Origin: Globodera rostochiensis
Lineage: Eukaryota > Nematoda > Chromadorea > Rhabditida > Heteroderidae
Assembly (NCBI GenBank): GCA_018350325.1
Contig: JAEVLN010000009.1
Span: 889,388-953,387, forward strand
Length of the DNA stretch: 64,000 nt
Direction: 5' to 3'
A program made the translations under genes and the position numbers. Positions 28,590-40,920 of this stretch are shown here, one piece after another (within the stretch, counting starts at the first letter, position 1; the number at the start of each line of letters is the position of its first letter). The notes under the pieces were generated by a model. That model was given only the letters and a program-made list of their open reading frames with translations. It made no database searches and had not been told where the DNA came from.

Positions 28590-29031
28590 TCACTTAAAAT
28601 ACTTCAACGACCAAAGAGGGCGGGCAAGTGAAGTAGCTGAGTGTGCAATGGTTGAGCTTCACAATAAGACCAATTTCTTTTAGATTTCTGTCGAGAATCT
28701 CGAACCTCAATAAATTTTCTGATCCAGATTTCGTAAAGGGGTTTATATGAAAATCCAATTAATTTTGCTAATTGTATATTTTTTATTCATTCTTATTTTT
28801 TTTTGTATAAAACTATTTTTGCATTCCTTAAATGATTTTCTGCTCCACAATTCTTTAAAATAGTAATTTCAACGATTAGAATACTTTTAGTGGGCATAAA
28901 AATATTTAATTATAATTACATTTTATCCCATAACATTTCCTTGTTTTGGTGCATTTTTTCATATTATTTTATAATGCATTTTTCGAATCAACATAAATAC
29001 GGGCCTCGGTAATGAAAATAAAATGCAGCAT

Positions 29032-31617
29032 TTATCTCTCCAAATCCTCAGCTAATTGTAAATTCTGCTGTTTCTTTTTCAACAGTTTGTCAAGTAGCTG
29101 CTCATTTGTTCTGTCCACGGGCATAAAATAGGCGAAATCACCCCTCAGGCCAACTTCTTTCTCAAATAGGCGATGTATACGCTTATAAAGTTCGACGATG
29201 GTCAAATCCTATTAAAATTAAATGCAATAAACACACATTGATTAATCAGATAACCAAACTCTGTTCTTATAATCATTCAACAAGCCCAGAAACTGTTGAT
29301 ACACGTCCGGCTTGTCTGCATATGTATCCTTAAATATGAACAAACACATAATGCCAGAAGATTCAAATAGGGGCCGGATTTATTTGACTAAGAATTGCGA
29401 AATATGGGCATAAAATATTGGCCAAAAACACCAAAAAACATCCAAATATACCCAGACCAGTGTTTTGCTGTTCCAACAATTTTGAACCTGTTCTTGTTCC
29501 TGTTCTGTTCTGAAATCTTAGAACAGCCTATCTGTTCTGTTCCTGTTCTGTTCCGACCTCGAGAACAGAACAGGAACAGAACAGTATAAACTGTTCTTAG
29601 ACTGTTCCAAATTAAAAATTTTCCGAGTGAAATTCAGTCTAAAATTTTAATCGATGATTCATTGGAATTGCTAGTCATGCTCGAGACTTAAATTTACCGA
29701 GACTTGACCCCGAGACTCGAGAATTGACTCCCAAAAATCCGAGACTTTTACGAAAATATTTTAATTTAGGTTCAAGATAGGGTTGTTCCCGATCCCTTGG
29801 GCGGGAAAAAGAGGTTGGGGTTGGTCATGTCGAGAGTCGGGGGCGACCCAATCTTGAGAATGGGGAGCAGCCCTAATTCAAAATTTTTTGTGCTTTACAT
29901 CACGGAGGGGGGGGGGGGGTCGGCGGTGCCGATAGGCGCCGCCGAGAAAATTTTGAATTTTTGACTTAATTTGTTAAGGGATTTGCAACCATTTTTTGAA
30001 GATTTTGATGGATGTTAAAAAAATTGGTCTTGATTTTTAAAAACAAAACAAAAGGGTCCCCCTATGATTTTTTTCTCAAGTTTAATGAACAAATAAAAAA
30101 TTTTTATGTCTTCAAAAAATATTAAATCTAAAATATTTATAATTACCATCAAAGTTCATAAAGAGAGAAAAAAAAATCATTTACAAAGTCGGGGGTTCGA
30201 ACCCACAGCCCCAGGCATCACATATCACTCACCATTACACCACACCAGGGAGTAAAGTAAAAAGAATAAAAAAGATTTTCAGTAGGAAAAGTTGAACCTT
30301 AGACAAAATTGAATCAAGTCACTCAATTTAACCACTGCGCCACGTGAGATCATAATGAGTACTTGGAAAATTTCAAATATATTACTCAATAAAAGTTCAA
30401 TTCTTCAATTTTTACCCTGTTCTAGCTTGGCCTGTTCTGTTCCTGTTCCAAGGATTTTGAATCTGTTCCTGTTCCTGTGCTGTTCTGAAATCTTAGAACA
30501 GAACAGGAACAGAACAAGCCAAGCTGGAACAGCAAAACACTGACCCAGACTAAAAACTGACTAAATTGTCAATGTATGCATTAAATGTTTAAAAACCATC
30601 AATATTTATCAGTTTCCCTCTCACATTTTCTCGTTTTGGAAAAATTATTGTTGATTTATAGGAGTGCATTTTTGGGTTTGAAAAAGAATTTTTCTTTTAG
30701 AGGTGCATTTTTTGTTTTGAATTTTTCTCAAGAAAAGCCATAAAATGTCAAAAGAACTTGAAAAAAGAGTTACATTTTCAAATTAAAAAATCCGTCCCTA
30801 CTAATGAGTATTAAATTAATGATAGTGACTGGATTTTAATATTAAAAAAAACTTTGTTGGACTTATGCTTTGAAAAGAGAAGATAATAAAAAAAACCATT
30901 GCTAAAAGAAGAAAGGGGGGGGGGTAGATAAAAGGCCCTTTTTTATTGCTTTTATTCCATATGTCGCTTTTTTAGTCAATTTAAACCCGCGTTTTCTGGT
31001 ATGACGTCGTACTAATCGGTCCATTCACGGCTCACCTTTACCCGCTTCAAATATCTGACCGCATCTTCAAAGTCCATTTTTTTATCGGGCATAAAGAAGC
31101 TGAAAATGCGAAGCAGGTCCGGCTCATCTCGGAAGAGTCCAGACACTCGTTGGTACACCTCGTCGGCGGTGTAACGCTTTATTAAATTAAATTAATTAAA
31201 ATATATTTTTTAATTTAAATACAGCACATGTTTTCCAAAACTGTCCATGATGTCCAGAAATTCTTCGTACACTTTTGGCTTTTCCGCGAACCGTTCCTCA
31301 AATTGGTGGGGAATTGTGACTTAATGGACTCTTTTGCCGCTTGCTCACTCACCAACACTTGCTTCAAAAAGTGTTTCGCTTTGCTTCCACTATTTTTAAC
31401 TTAATAATGCTGTAAATTATATTTGTTTTAATTTTAAAATGTTTTTTTTGTTACTTTTTCCCGTGTTTTTACGCCCGATTTGATGTCCAGAACTGGAATA
31501 TTCAGCCGTATTTTCAGTTTCATTTTCTTTATCTTTGTTTTTGGAGTTCACCGGAGTTGAATTACCTAAATTTTTTAAGTTTATCAATAAATGGTTTCGG
31601 AAGATTATTTGATTCAT
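29032..31617 (-). CDS. miniature SIN3-like protein with two PAH domains
   Basis: Six exons: 31617-31455, 31399-31353, 31296-31228, 31176-31042, 29328-29260 and 29208-29032, 219 residues. After a polar N-terminus come two paired amphipathic helix (PAH) domains. The first has ERFAEKPKVYEEFLDIMDSF then EVYQRVSGLFRDEPDLL...FFMP. The second has DTYADKPDVYQQFLGLLNDY then ELYKRIHRLFEKEVGL...YFMP. The two 69-base exons (31296-31228 and 29328-29260) encode equivalent parts, so the domains arose by exon duplication. Full SIN3 scaffolds exceed 1000 residues with the HDAC-interaction region after the PAHs. That part is missing here. PAH domains bind short helices of transcription repressors, so this could be a decoy or adaptor. 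That is inference. Confidence 0.8.
29458..30542. mobile_element. 1.1-kb hAT-like element in the long intron of the PAH gene
   Basis: Ends are CAGTGTTTTGCTGTTCC and its exact reverse complement. The 8-base flank ACCCAGAC is repeated exactly (29450-29457 and 30543-30550). The inside contains G runs, the GC-rich hairpin (29921-29944), internal GAACAGAACAGG repeats, and two tRNA-like segments on the minus strand. No transposase frame is present. Confidence 0.85.
30187..30352 (-). repeat. tRNA-like (SINE-like) segments inside the hAT-like element
   Basis: On the minus strand 30254-30187 reads TGGTGTAATGGT (box A-like, as in tRNA D arms) followed about 30 bases later by GGGTTCGAACCCC (box B with a closed T-stem). 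A second block (30352-30280) has TGGCGCAGTGGTTAA and then AAGGTTCAACTT. Neither folds as a complete tRNA with a matched acceptor stem, so they look like tRNA-derived SINE heads. Confidence 0.5.
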
Positions 31618-31830
31618 TTTAATTGAAATTAATATATACAGTTTTATCTATTTTTATCTACATTTTTTTATAATGAATACGATTCACCGAATTGAAGAAT
31701 GATGGTCGAAGAAAGTAGCAATAAAAGGCATTTGTTCATTTTGTAGTAAAGATTTAATTCTGTTTAGATTCATAAATTTAAAAAGATTGCAAATTGCATT
31801 GATTTTATGCTTTTTTATAAATATTATTTT

Positions 31831-31925
31831 TCTGTTCAAGCTTTTCCATGCATGGTTGGAATTATTGGTCTTCTGATTCCAACCACCGGCATCATGTGTT
31901 TCCGACAGTAAGTGATTTCGACAGT
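31831..31925 (-). pseudogene. possible degenerate copy of the small four-cysteine secreted protein
   Basis: The minus-strand frame contains NHAWKSLN, close to DNAWKALN just before the second donor of the 33034-32656 gene. Here the base pair after it is AG instead of the GT donor, and no signal-peptide exon was found. This suggests a relic paralogue. The evidence is short. Confidence 0.3.
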
Positions 31926-32655
31926 GGACTTCGACAGTGCCACTGTTGAAAATTCTGTAATTTTCCAAAAAGTCTAAAATTCTTATTTCAAAGCATTTCG
32001 AACCACGTAATGATATAAAATACCTGAAAAAGTAAAAATTCGAACAATTCAAAAAATCTTTAATTTTCGAGGCAAGCCTAAAAATGCATTTTTTAGCAAA
32101 ACGGATAATGTACAGGTCTAAAAAGCATTTAAAAGTTGAAAATTTGAAATGTCTAACAAGTTCGAAACATTTATTTGGAATTCACTGTCGAATCGGAAAC
32201 ACCTGATGCGCAACCACCAGCCTATATAAAATTAAAGAGAATTGCTGTGGTCTTGGCGATTTGATTAGCGCGAAAGAGTAAATGGTTTAATTTGGTAAAA
32301 AACAAAAATAGACAACATTTTAGCCTATCGGCACCCCGAGCAAACCCTATGCTTTCCCCCAATTTGAAAATCGCGCGCAGAAAAGTGATTTAAAAATCGC
32401 TAAAAATGTTCATTATGACAGGAATTTGCCCAAAATCAATTATTTGTAACCAGAGTTTGCATAAATTTTTGATTTAAATAAAGAAACGTCGAATTTCTTG
32501 CTTTTTGGTGCTCAATACTGCTCGCTAAACTCATATTTTAATAAATATACGCGACATTAATACTATAATAATCGTCTTAATTCAATTTAAAAACAAAATA
32601 AAAGATGCCAACAATTGCGATTAAATTGTTCTTTTGTTATCTTTTTCTTTTATAC

Positions 32656-33034
32656 TCAGCTCTCTAACTGCTGCTGCTGCTCCGTTCTTGCGCATGTCGG
32701 GGGATGTTGGCTGTCTTCCAACTCCTAAAAAATAATTAGCCTTTTTTTAATTTTAATTTTTATTTTTACATTAAGCGCTTTCCACGCATTGTCTGAGCAT
32801 TCCTCTTTTTTCTCAGCGGGCAAACAGAGCTGATCGGACGTCACACTCGGCTGGCTTAAATTAAAAATTCCTCTTTTATTGTTAAAAACACTTTTATTTT
32901 TACACATGAAAGCATTTTTCATGGCCTTCAATGTCCAAATATTGTGGCGGCAATGCGCCGACAACGAAAGAGTTGTCAATGCAAAAGATGCTAAGCAGAA
33001 GAAAGAAGACGATGAAATAATTTAAAAATTTCAT
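32656..33034 (-). CDS. small secreted four-cysteine protein
   Basis: Three exons: 33034-32904, 32854-32770 and 32724-32656, 94 residues. A signal peptide (MKFLNYFIVFFLLLSIFC) leads to a mature part with four cysteines (EKC, QLC, EEC, PTC), enough for two disulfides, and ends in a Gln-rich tail. Splice phases (2 and 0) agree. No family was recognised. Small secreted cysteine proteins are common in nematodes, and the role is open. Confidence 0.65.
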
Positions 33035-33539
33035 TTTTTCTAAAATGAACGGACTTTTTTTATATAAAAGGTATCTGGGCACACAATTTATTAATACAAT
33101 TTTTTAATTAAGAAATTTTTAAAATGATTGCAATATATCAATCTACTTTTTGTGTAGGCTAGTCGATTTAGAAGGGTGCTGAGCAGGGAAATTTTTAGTT
33201 TTAAAATTAGTTACAAAGATTTTTCAGTAAACGATTTTTTTTGAAAAATAGCATTGCGAAAAATAGTGGCAAAAATTTAAAAGCCTAAAAAAGGAGCAAT
33301 TACTAGCCCTTTTATAAATCATTTTTTCTCTGAACCGTGGCATTGTTTTTTTGAATAAACAAAAAATAGTGTTTTTATTGATTCTTCTTGGCGAGGTTCG
33401 GGGCAATGCCGGGGGATAGGACGCCTTGGTCAACAATTTTGTTTAAGAAAATTGGCACAAATTTTATAACTTTCGAATGAAAAATCTATTATTGAATCAA
33501 CACAGCAAGAAAGATTTTTACATTAATTATTAAGGAATT

Positions 33540-33880
33540 CATAGCAGTGTAGTTTGTTATCCAAAAGGAGGACAAAGGAACCTAAAAGTCGTTTTTTCCT
33601 TAATTTATATTCAAAAACCGGCTTTAAATTCTCAATTTTTATTTGCTATTTGACGAATTCGTATCAGTGCGTCAAATACCATATTTTCAGACAATTTTTA
33701 AAAATAAAAAATTTTTCCACAAATTTTGGCCAAAAGGGTCCCCCCTATGGTTTTGCAAATTTTGAGAAGTCATAACTTTCTTCATAGTGATTTCCGCACC
33801 AAAATTTTTGTAGATTTGTGCTCAGCTCAATGAGGGAATTCGATTGGTATATAATTTGATAAAAAACATTTGGGCACCTA
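33540..33880. repeat. diverged copy of the 43.3-kb inverted-repeat element
   Basis: Shares in order several blocks with the reverse complement of 43274-43690: GTCGTTTTTTCCTTAATTT, CTCAATTTTTATTTGCT, CCCCCCTATGG, CATAACTTTCTTCATAGT and CGATTGGTATAT. The terminal repeats are mostly lost. Confidence 0.55.
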
Positions 33881-33988
33881 AACTGCAATTTAGCAAAATA
33901 TTTTTGTGCTTAAAGTAAAATATTTCCAAAGTAAAAGAGGAATCTTTAGCAAAGATTACATACCTATCTTTATCTTTATATAAAATGG

Positions 33989-34393
33989 ATGTGGGGCAAT
34001 CAATCACTGGCCGTATTAAATAACGGGGGGGGGCAGTCACCGTTTGCCCATCTTGCCATATGCTTTTTAGTCATAAACAATTTACTCACCAGCAGCCAAG
34101 CTCCCGCCGGCCGCCCGCCCGCCACTCGGACGAAAGAACAGCAGCAAAAAAAGGGTGTGCAAATAGAAAACATTGTTTGGGTAAACGACGAATTTGAACG
34201 CAAAATAATTGGTGAATCATCCACTCCCAATCCATCCATAGCACCACAAAATGTTTTTTTAAATTTTCGCCTCGAGGTCAAGGAGCGGATAATGATTAAA
34301 AATTGCTTCAATAAATTTAAAAGTAAAGGATACGCCTGGGAACAACGTAATTTTGCTTACAAATTAGTCCTCGAGCAGCGTGGATCTCCGTGA
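33989..34393 (+). CDS. possible exon of an unrecognised secreted or membrane protein
   Basis: An open frame of 134 codons. Its second half looks coding (KKGVQIENIVWVNDEFE, then a charged helical part ending RNFAYKLVLEQRGSP). A hydrophobic stretch (FAHLAICFLVINNLL) precedes it and could be a signal anchor. The start (33989 ATG) crosses a G7 run and is doubtful. No introns or family are evident. Confidence 0.35.
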   Translation: MWGNQSLAVLNNGGGQSPFAHLAICFLVINNLLTSSQAPAGRPPATRTKEQQQKKGVQIENIVWVNDEFERKIIGESSTPNPSIAPQNVFLNFRLEVKERIMIKNCFNKFKSKGYAWEQRNFAYKLVLEQRGSP

Positions 34394-34793
34394 TATTAAA
34401 CACGAAGGGGCATAAAATTTCTCTGGGTTTTTATTAGCAAAAAATGCCCGCACGGCATTTAAGGGACCCCGCTTTGCAATACTGCATTTTTCAAATTCTG
34501 TAAAATTATTAAAAAATCAAAAAAAATTTAACGTCAACGACTAATGAACGCAAAAATATAAAAGACTTTCAATTATAAGTTCATTTATGTTCTATTTGAT
34601 TGGATTTTATAACATTTAAATGCAAAATATGCAACAAAAATAGTGACGCTTATAAATCTGTTCTCAAATAAAGAATATAAATTATACATAAAAGGAGAAT
34701 TAAAAGATTCCGCCCCTCCTAAAAAACAAACATTCATCCCAGACTTCTATATGTAATGCATTCTTTACAGCATGTCCGTCCGTTTTCAGAATA

Positions 34794-36647
34794 TCACGGG
34801 AAATAATGCATTAGATGCCACCGGGGGAATTCTTCATTGACTTTGAATTCCCATGAAAACAGTGGCTGATCGTTGGCACCGTTGATTTTACTCGTGCTAC
34901 CGCCACTTTTTTTGCTGCTGCTTTTGGCCTGATTGGGTTTTGCTTGCGGACAGCAAAGAGATAAAGGACCCGTCCAATATCGGCACGTAATATAAGACAA
35001 AATGCACAATACTAAGACTCCAACGATGATAAAAATGATAAGGTACAGCAGTTCGCGCTTTTTTCGCCGTCGTCGGGACGAACCATCACGGCCACCTGTC
35101 AATATTAGAAAATGGAAATTATTAATTGAATTATTTATAAATTTAAATTTACTTTTTGATGCAATGTTCAATGCCGCAATGTTCCCATCGTCAACGGCGG
35201 CCAAAATTAGTTTTAGCATTTCCCTTTGGCGCGACCTCTCACGTTCTTCACGGTCATTTTGCCCCTTCTCTTCATCATCATCATCATTAGCACTTTTTTG
35301 ACCATAATTACTTTTCACTTTTCTTTTACTATAAAATTTCATTTGGCCCCACAATTTGGCCAAGTCTTTCAACAATTTTATCCAATTTTTGTTTTTGTTA
35401 ACGGGAACAATTTGGTCTCGAGGAATTTCCATTCGATCGGCCAACAGAAATGTCGCTTGAATCATACGCTTTTTGAATGTTTCGACCATTGGCCCATCAG
35501 AAGTTACTTAATTTAAATTTAAATAAATTATTTTAAACAAAAAAAATTACCCCCTTTTATGCCATCGAGTGAAGTGCGCAAAAGGGTGAAAGTGCGTGCC
35601 AATGCCGGATCTTTTTGTGCGACAATTTCCCATTTTTCCCTCAATAATTTGGCCTCTTTTAATAACGACAAATGCTTCTGCCAATTGGTTTTTTCTGTCT
35701 TTTCTTTCATTTTTAAATTTCCTTCGGAATTTGAACGGAACAATCTTTTTAGTTGCATTTTTGATGGCTTCCTTTGAGAAGGCTGCTTTTCGTCAGAAGT
35801 GAATTTGTTCAAATAAAACTTCTAAAATTGGATTATTACAACATTTAAGTTACCTGCCATAACATTAAATTAGGGTAAGACGGGAGCGGGATTTTTTTTG
35901 TAATGATCAATGGTAAACGAAAATTTTTTTATTATTAAATAATTCATTGTCCACAACGTCTATTGACTTATATATCATCAATTTTAATTGAGATTCTGCT
36001 TTACTTTTAGGAGGGTGGGGACCGGCGGTGCCAATAGGAACCGCAGGTAAAATTTTAGAAATTTTAATGGATATTGTTAAAGATCTTTTTTTCAAAAGTC
36101 CGCTCGACCGCGACTTAAAAAACTGGGAATCCCGTCCCAGTCCCGGTTCCGTCCTACCCTACATTAAATTGTCGGATTTGGACCAGAGTGAAACATTCTA
36201 ATAGTGAAAAATATGGCGCCGGTGTTCAAAAATATGACAAACCATAAAAATTGGCAAACATATGGCGCGGCCCCCAAAAATATGGCAAATGCCATATAAA
36301 TATGGGCTTTGGGCACCTGATTTGGACTAGGGAATGCCCCGACATTTTCGAAAACGCCGAAGGGGTTGGGTAGAGACCAGCCGAATTCCGGGAATTTTGA
36401 AGTATTCTTAAACATTCACCTCGTACAAGTGGTGGACAACCGGCGGTGGAAATGCTTCTTCCATCACCAAATTCTGTTCATCCAATTCGCCGACAAATTC
36501 CCGCAACTCCCCGGTGCCATCATTTGATGCCAATTCGTCGTCGTATATTTTAAGCAAAAAACTTTGTTCTTGCCCTTCGTCAGAGAATTTGCCAAGCATT
36601 GGCACAATTTGAAGCCAACAAAAATACAAAAATAAAATATAAGTCAT
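34794..36647 (-). CDS. gene A of a novel three-member family: signal peptide, helical ectodomain, RKKR site, single TM
   Basis: Four exons: 36647-36420, 35821-35551, 35506-35153 and 35095-34794, 384 residues. Residues 1-19 form a signal peptide. A conserved block [20 protein letters not shown] follows, then a helical region ([20 protein letters not shown]), a second conserved block ([15 protein letters not shown]), and an acidic/basic linker. SRRRRKKR then sits directly before a hydrophobic segment ([19 protein letters not shown]). A C-terminal tail of about 70 residues follows. RKKR before the TM fits a furin-type consensus if it lies outside the cell. Intron 1 holds a hAT-like MITE that gene C lacks. 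No known domain was recognised. Confidence 0.7.
35871..36161. mobile_element. 291-base hAT-like MITE in intron 1 of gene A, with empty site in gene C
   Basis: Ends TAGGGTAAGACGGG and its near reverse complement at 36148-36161. Exact 8-base duplication CATTAAAT at 35863-35870 and 36162-36169. The paralogous intron of gene C at about 42084-42106 has one uninterrupted copy of the same flanking sequence with a single CATTAAAT, the pre-insertion site. The interior carries a variant of the GC-rich hairpin (36023-36046). Confidence 0.9.
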
Positions 36648-36889
36648 TTAGGCGATTCTAAAATAAAGTAATAATTTTCCTATATTTCTAAATTAGGTAA
36701 TGAAATTTCTAATCTCAATGGAGCTTAAAATGAAAAATATTAATTTTATATTACCTGTTGTTTAGCTTTTATTTACAAGCAAACAAATCAATCAATCAAA
36801 TCAATTTTATTGTTATTAATGAAGTGCGAAATATTTTCGCTACTGCCAATATCCCTCTATTGGCCAAAACAAATAGGGGATGACATCCG

Positions 36890-38231
36890 CTGTTGCTATG
36901 CTACATCCGGTCCCCCCCTCCCCTCCCCTCCCCTCCCCTCCCCTCTTCTTTTCCCCATCGATTTCCCAATCCCTAGTAAATGTGCCTGTTTTTCACGTGG
37001 ATCCCGCCCCTGGAGACAGTTTCAATTCACTTTCAACATTGGTTTATTGTGATATTTTTGTGGGGATTTGAGTCGCCGATTCCATCCCCCTAACACCATC
37101 GTCTTCGCCCGAAGGCTTCTTCTCGCTCGAGGCCGTGTGCACAAATACTTTTTTTATCACATTTTTATACTTAGTTAATGCACTCCGGAAACGTGAAAAT
37201 GATGAAATATGGATTCTCAAAAACGTCAAATTGATTTATATTGGCTAAAAAGTTGTTTTGAATTTTTTTCGAGATTTTCGATCTTTTGGCTCTACATTTC
37301 GAGCTTCTCGAGGGTCCTCAATCGGGCTCTAATTTACAAAAAGCTCGTCGCCTCAGAACGATCGAAATGAGATGGATTATTTTGTAAAATAAAAATTCTC
37401 GAGCAACTTTCCAGAAAACATGCAAATATTTTATTTTTAATAAAATGTATTAAAAAAAAAGAATTCTAAAAAACGTTATTGGTTCTTGATTGGTTGTTAG
37501 CTGTTGAACAAATTTGCTCATTCTTGGTCGATGTGGTCCGCGGACGCCCCTGCCACCACGATGGTTAGAACAGTGTGGCACTTGGGGTTTGTTAGGCTTA
37601 GGCCTAAGTCTGGGATGAATTTGTCATTTTTATTTCTTCTCACGGAGAGCAATTTTCCGAAAATTATCGGAAAGCAATTTACCTAGACTCCGCGAGTGAA
37701 GCTTTGGACCCCACGCCACAAAACCTGGGCCATGGCGGTGACACAGCTGGTAAACAAAAAATGAGGGAATTTTATTTGTTCGTTTCGCTCGTAGTGGTTT
37801 AGATTTTCGACTTTTTATGAAAAAAATATATTTAAAAAAACTATGCCTTCGTTGACCATAAAAAACTTCCGGCTTTAACAACGTCACATTTGATTGATAA
37901 TTAAGACATATTTTCATATAAAATAGAGTAGGTCGATATTTTTGCACACGTAATATTTGTTTTTTATTAAATCTGTTTGTATTTTGTATAATAATCATTG
38001 GCACTTTTTAAATATTTTTGAAATGTTTCTTTTTTTGTGTTTTATAATTTTCATAAATTGATCAAAATAGTTGTTTTGGAAAAGACAACTCTATTCGAGC
38101 GTTTGTTGCTGAAAAGTTTTTAATATTTTTATAAATTATTGTATAAATACCATCTAAAATAATTTGAAGCTGGAATGATTTGGGTGTTAAAATATTATTT
38201 TCAATGCATGAAATAAAATTCTTCTAGGAAT
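36890..38231. other. intergenic between genes A and B; CCCCT tract
   Basis: A CCCCT tandem tract lies near 36912-36945. The copy of the dispersed repeat shared with intron 7 of the poly(A)-polymerase-like gene is at 37540-37700. No supported exon was found. Confidence 0.45.
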
Positions 38232-39996
38232 ATGCCTCGTATGTTACTATTTACCATTTTTTTGCTTCGAATATTAACCATTTTTGGTCAATTGACATGC
38301 AAAAAGGAAGCAAAGGAAAGTTTGTTGGTCAAATTGTACGTTCAAGAGTTGGCATCAAATGATGGCACCGGGGAGTTGCGCGAGTTTGTTTGTGCCCTGG
38401 ATGAACAGAATTTGGTGATGGAAGAAGCATTTCTTCCAAAACAGCAGGTTGTCCAAAACTTGGTTCGTCAAAATAAAAAAATAAATTCGGATTCGGACGA
38501 AAATTTGCAAAAAAATTCGTTACTTCTTAATGAAACAGCCTTATTGAAGCAAAAATGGCAAATTTTTAAACTAAAAGATGCATCATTGGCAGAAACTTTT
38601 ATCACTTTAAGAACTGCATTTTCCGAAATAATCTTTTCAGGTATATTTTTTTTATTAATTAAATAATTTATTTATTTTAAGGTAGGAAAATGCTCGAAGA
38701 ACTGAAAAAGCATATTGTAAAAGCGACTTTTTTGTTGGCCGATCGAATGCAAATCCCTCGGGACCAAATTATTCCAATAAAACAAAAGATAAATAGCCTA
38801 GTTTTGTTAAAACAAGTGGCCAAATTGTGGGCCAATATTAAATTTAATGGAAAAAGAAAAGATAAACGCAATTATAATCAAAAAAGTGGAAAGAATAATA
38901 AAGAACATTTTAGAAATTCGCACCAAAACGAAAGAAAAATAATTTTAAATCTTATTTTAACGGCTGTTGATGACGGAAATATTTTGGCATTAAACAGCGC
39001 GACCAAAGGCAACGGCGATGGACTTTCGTCGGGTCGCCGTCGACGCAAAAAGCGTGCCATGGCCTTCGCAATTGTCTTAATTGCTGCTGTAATTATTTTG
39101 AGGCTTATTACATTTTCTGTGTTGCACTTTTGCGCCTCCGGCGAAGATGATCATCATAACGAGGACATTGCAATTCATGCTTACCGTAGACCAACCGAAA
39201 TTCGCATCAAACTCCGTTATGGGGATGATGAACTTGATCTGCAGGGCAATAACAAATCTGACCACGCTTATATTGTCGTTGGCAATAAAGGTGTTTTTTT
39301 GGCGTTTTGAATTATTACAATTAAAAATATTTGCCTAAAAATGGAAAGACTTTAAATTTTAACTTAATTATTTTTTTAGAGTACGATTTCACGGGGGAAG
39401 GAGCGCGAGTTCGCGAGAAGTAATTAGAAGTTATTTATTTTAGTATTTAAAAAAGTTTTAAGTCACATTTGCAAAAGCTGTCCCACCAAAACATTTTCAT
39501 TCACTCCTAAACTCGACGCCCAAGGCGATATCACAAGGATTGAAGATATTTTAAACGAAATGCACAATGGCAAATGGCACGCACAAAGCCACAATTACAC
39601 ATTCCATTCATGCATCGACTTTGCCTACCAATTTGTGTGCCGTTTGAATAACGGAGTGTATGTTTTTTGATTTCTAAGTAATTATTTAAACAAAAGAAGA
39701 ATATGTATAATATGTTTAAAAATGCTAATACATAATCAAACAAAAGTTGCCCGGAGAAGAAACGTTGGCCAAAAGAGTTCGTTGAGTTTGACCAGCGATG
39801 GGTGCACAGAGAGAGCCAAAATGGACGTTTTTCGGTATTCGACTGGCATTATGTCACTTCCGAACAGAATTGTGAGCAATTGCTCGATGCATTGCCTGTA
39901 GCGATTTCTCCCCCTCAACCACAACAAATGCCGGAACGTGGTGCCGTCAGCAGAAAGTGGCGACAGCCGACGAATTCGATGGACGAATATAACTGA
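38232..39996 (+). CDS. gene B of the family: with extra C-terminal domain
   Basis: Five exons: 38232-38640, 38682-39290, 39380-39419, 39463-39657 and 39747-39996, 500 residues. The N-terminal half follows genes A and C: signal peptide, [27 protein letters not shown], then GRRRRKKR directly before a TM (AMAFAIVLIAAVIIL) near residue 262. The intron that separates linker and RKKR exons in A and C is absent. After the TM come about 215 residues missing in A and C, with SDHAYIVVG...EYDFTGEG and later YTFHSCIDFAYQF. A His-strand followed by an SC...F helix is the order seen in permuted papain-like folds (PPPDE/LRAT/NlpC type). That assignment is tentative. Confidence 0.7.
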
Positions 39997-40298
39997 TGGC
40001 ACTCGCCCTATAATATTAGTTTTCACTATCACCGCAATAGAGCAATATCATTATAAAATTCAAATAAAGTGTTGTGCCAATTAAAAAAAAAATTAAATTT
40101 TATGAAAAAAATTCATAAAATATTTGAATGGAGATTTTCAAAATTTGTTGTAAAAAAAGAACAATGGGGAAAAAAATTCTTTGTGTAGTGTACATACATA
40201 GAAACAGAAGCTTTAAAAGCTAAAAATAAATAAAAAAATCAACGAAAAATATTTTTTTAAATAAACAAAAAAATATTCCATTTCAAAAAACACTATTT

Positions 40299-40920
40299 TT
40301 AGGGGCCGTGGGGGAAGTTGATTTGATTTGTAACAATGTTTTTTATTGGAGCTGCTTCATCTCTCATCCGACCGAACACTTTCTCATCGTTTTGTTCCTC
40401 CTCTTCCGGTTCTTCCATTCGCCCAATTTCGCTCGTACCACCGAATCCACGCGTGCCGATGTCGTCGGCCCTTCGCCTCCGTTCTCTGTTTCCTCTGCCG
40501 GTGCCGTTGTTGCTCTTCAACCTTCTCTTTTCTTACATATTGGTGCCGGTTTCTCCAAAACTTTGTCAATTTTCTAACCTTCCAAAATGTTTAAATGCTT
40601 TAAATCAATTTAACAGAAAGGAAATGAATGGAGCAAATGGGCACTAAAAGTGCCACTTTTGATGCATATAGTGAAATTTTGTTTATGTTTTTTTTTGGTT
40701 TTTGGAGCATTTTTAACGATTTTTGGTGCACATTGATCCCAGCTCTATTGCCAACAATTTGCTGCCTTGCAATTTCTGCGTATTTAATAAAATTTCACAT
40801 TTGCATGCAATTCACATCATTTAAATTAATTTTCAAGAGAATTTTAAATTCGAATAGAAGTGTTGTGCTGCTTTACATAAAAATGCTTAAAGGAATGGAA
40901 AAAGTAATTCGATAAACTTT
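40299..40920. other. uncertain coding region
   Basis: The minus strand from about 40530 to 40299 has a frame with Arg-rich then Glu-rich composition (RRRRADDIGTRGFG, MEEPEEEEQND) and a possible acceptor near 40545. The plus strand at 40628-40915 has a hydrophobic frame. Neither has a start, splice partner or family, so no gene is called. Confidence 0.25.

Noticed and set aside
30187..30254. Functional tRNA gene
   Set aside because: Box A and B motifs are present but no acceptor stem pairs, and the block lies inside a transposable element.
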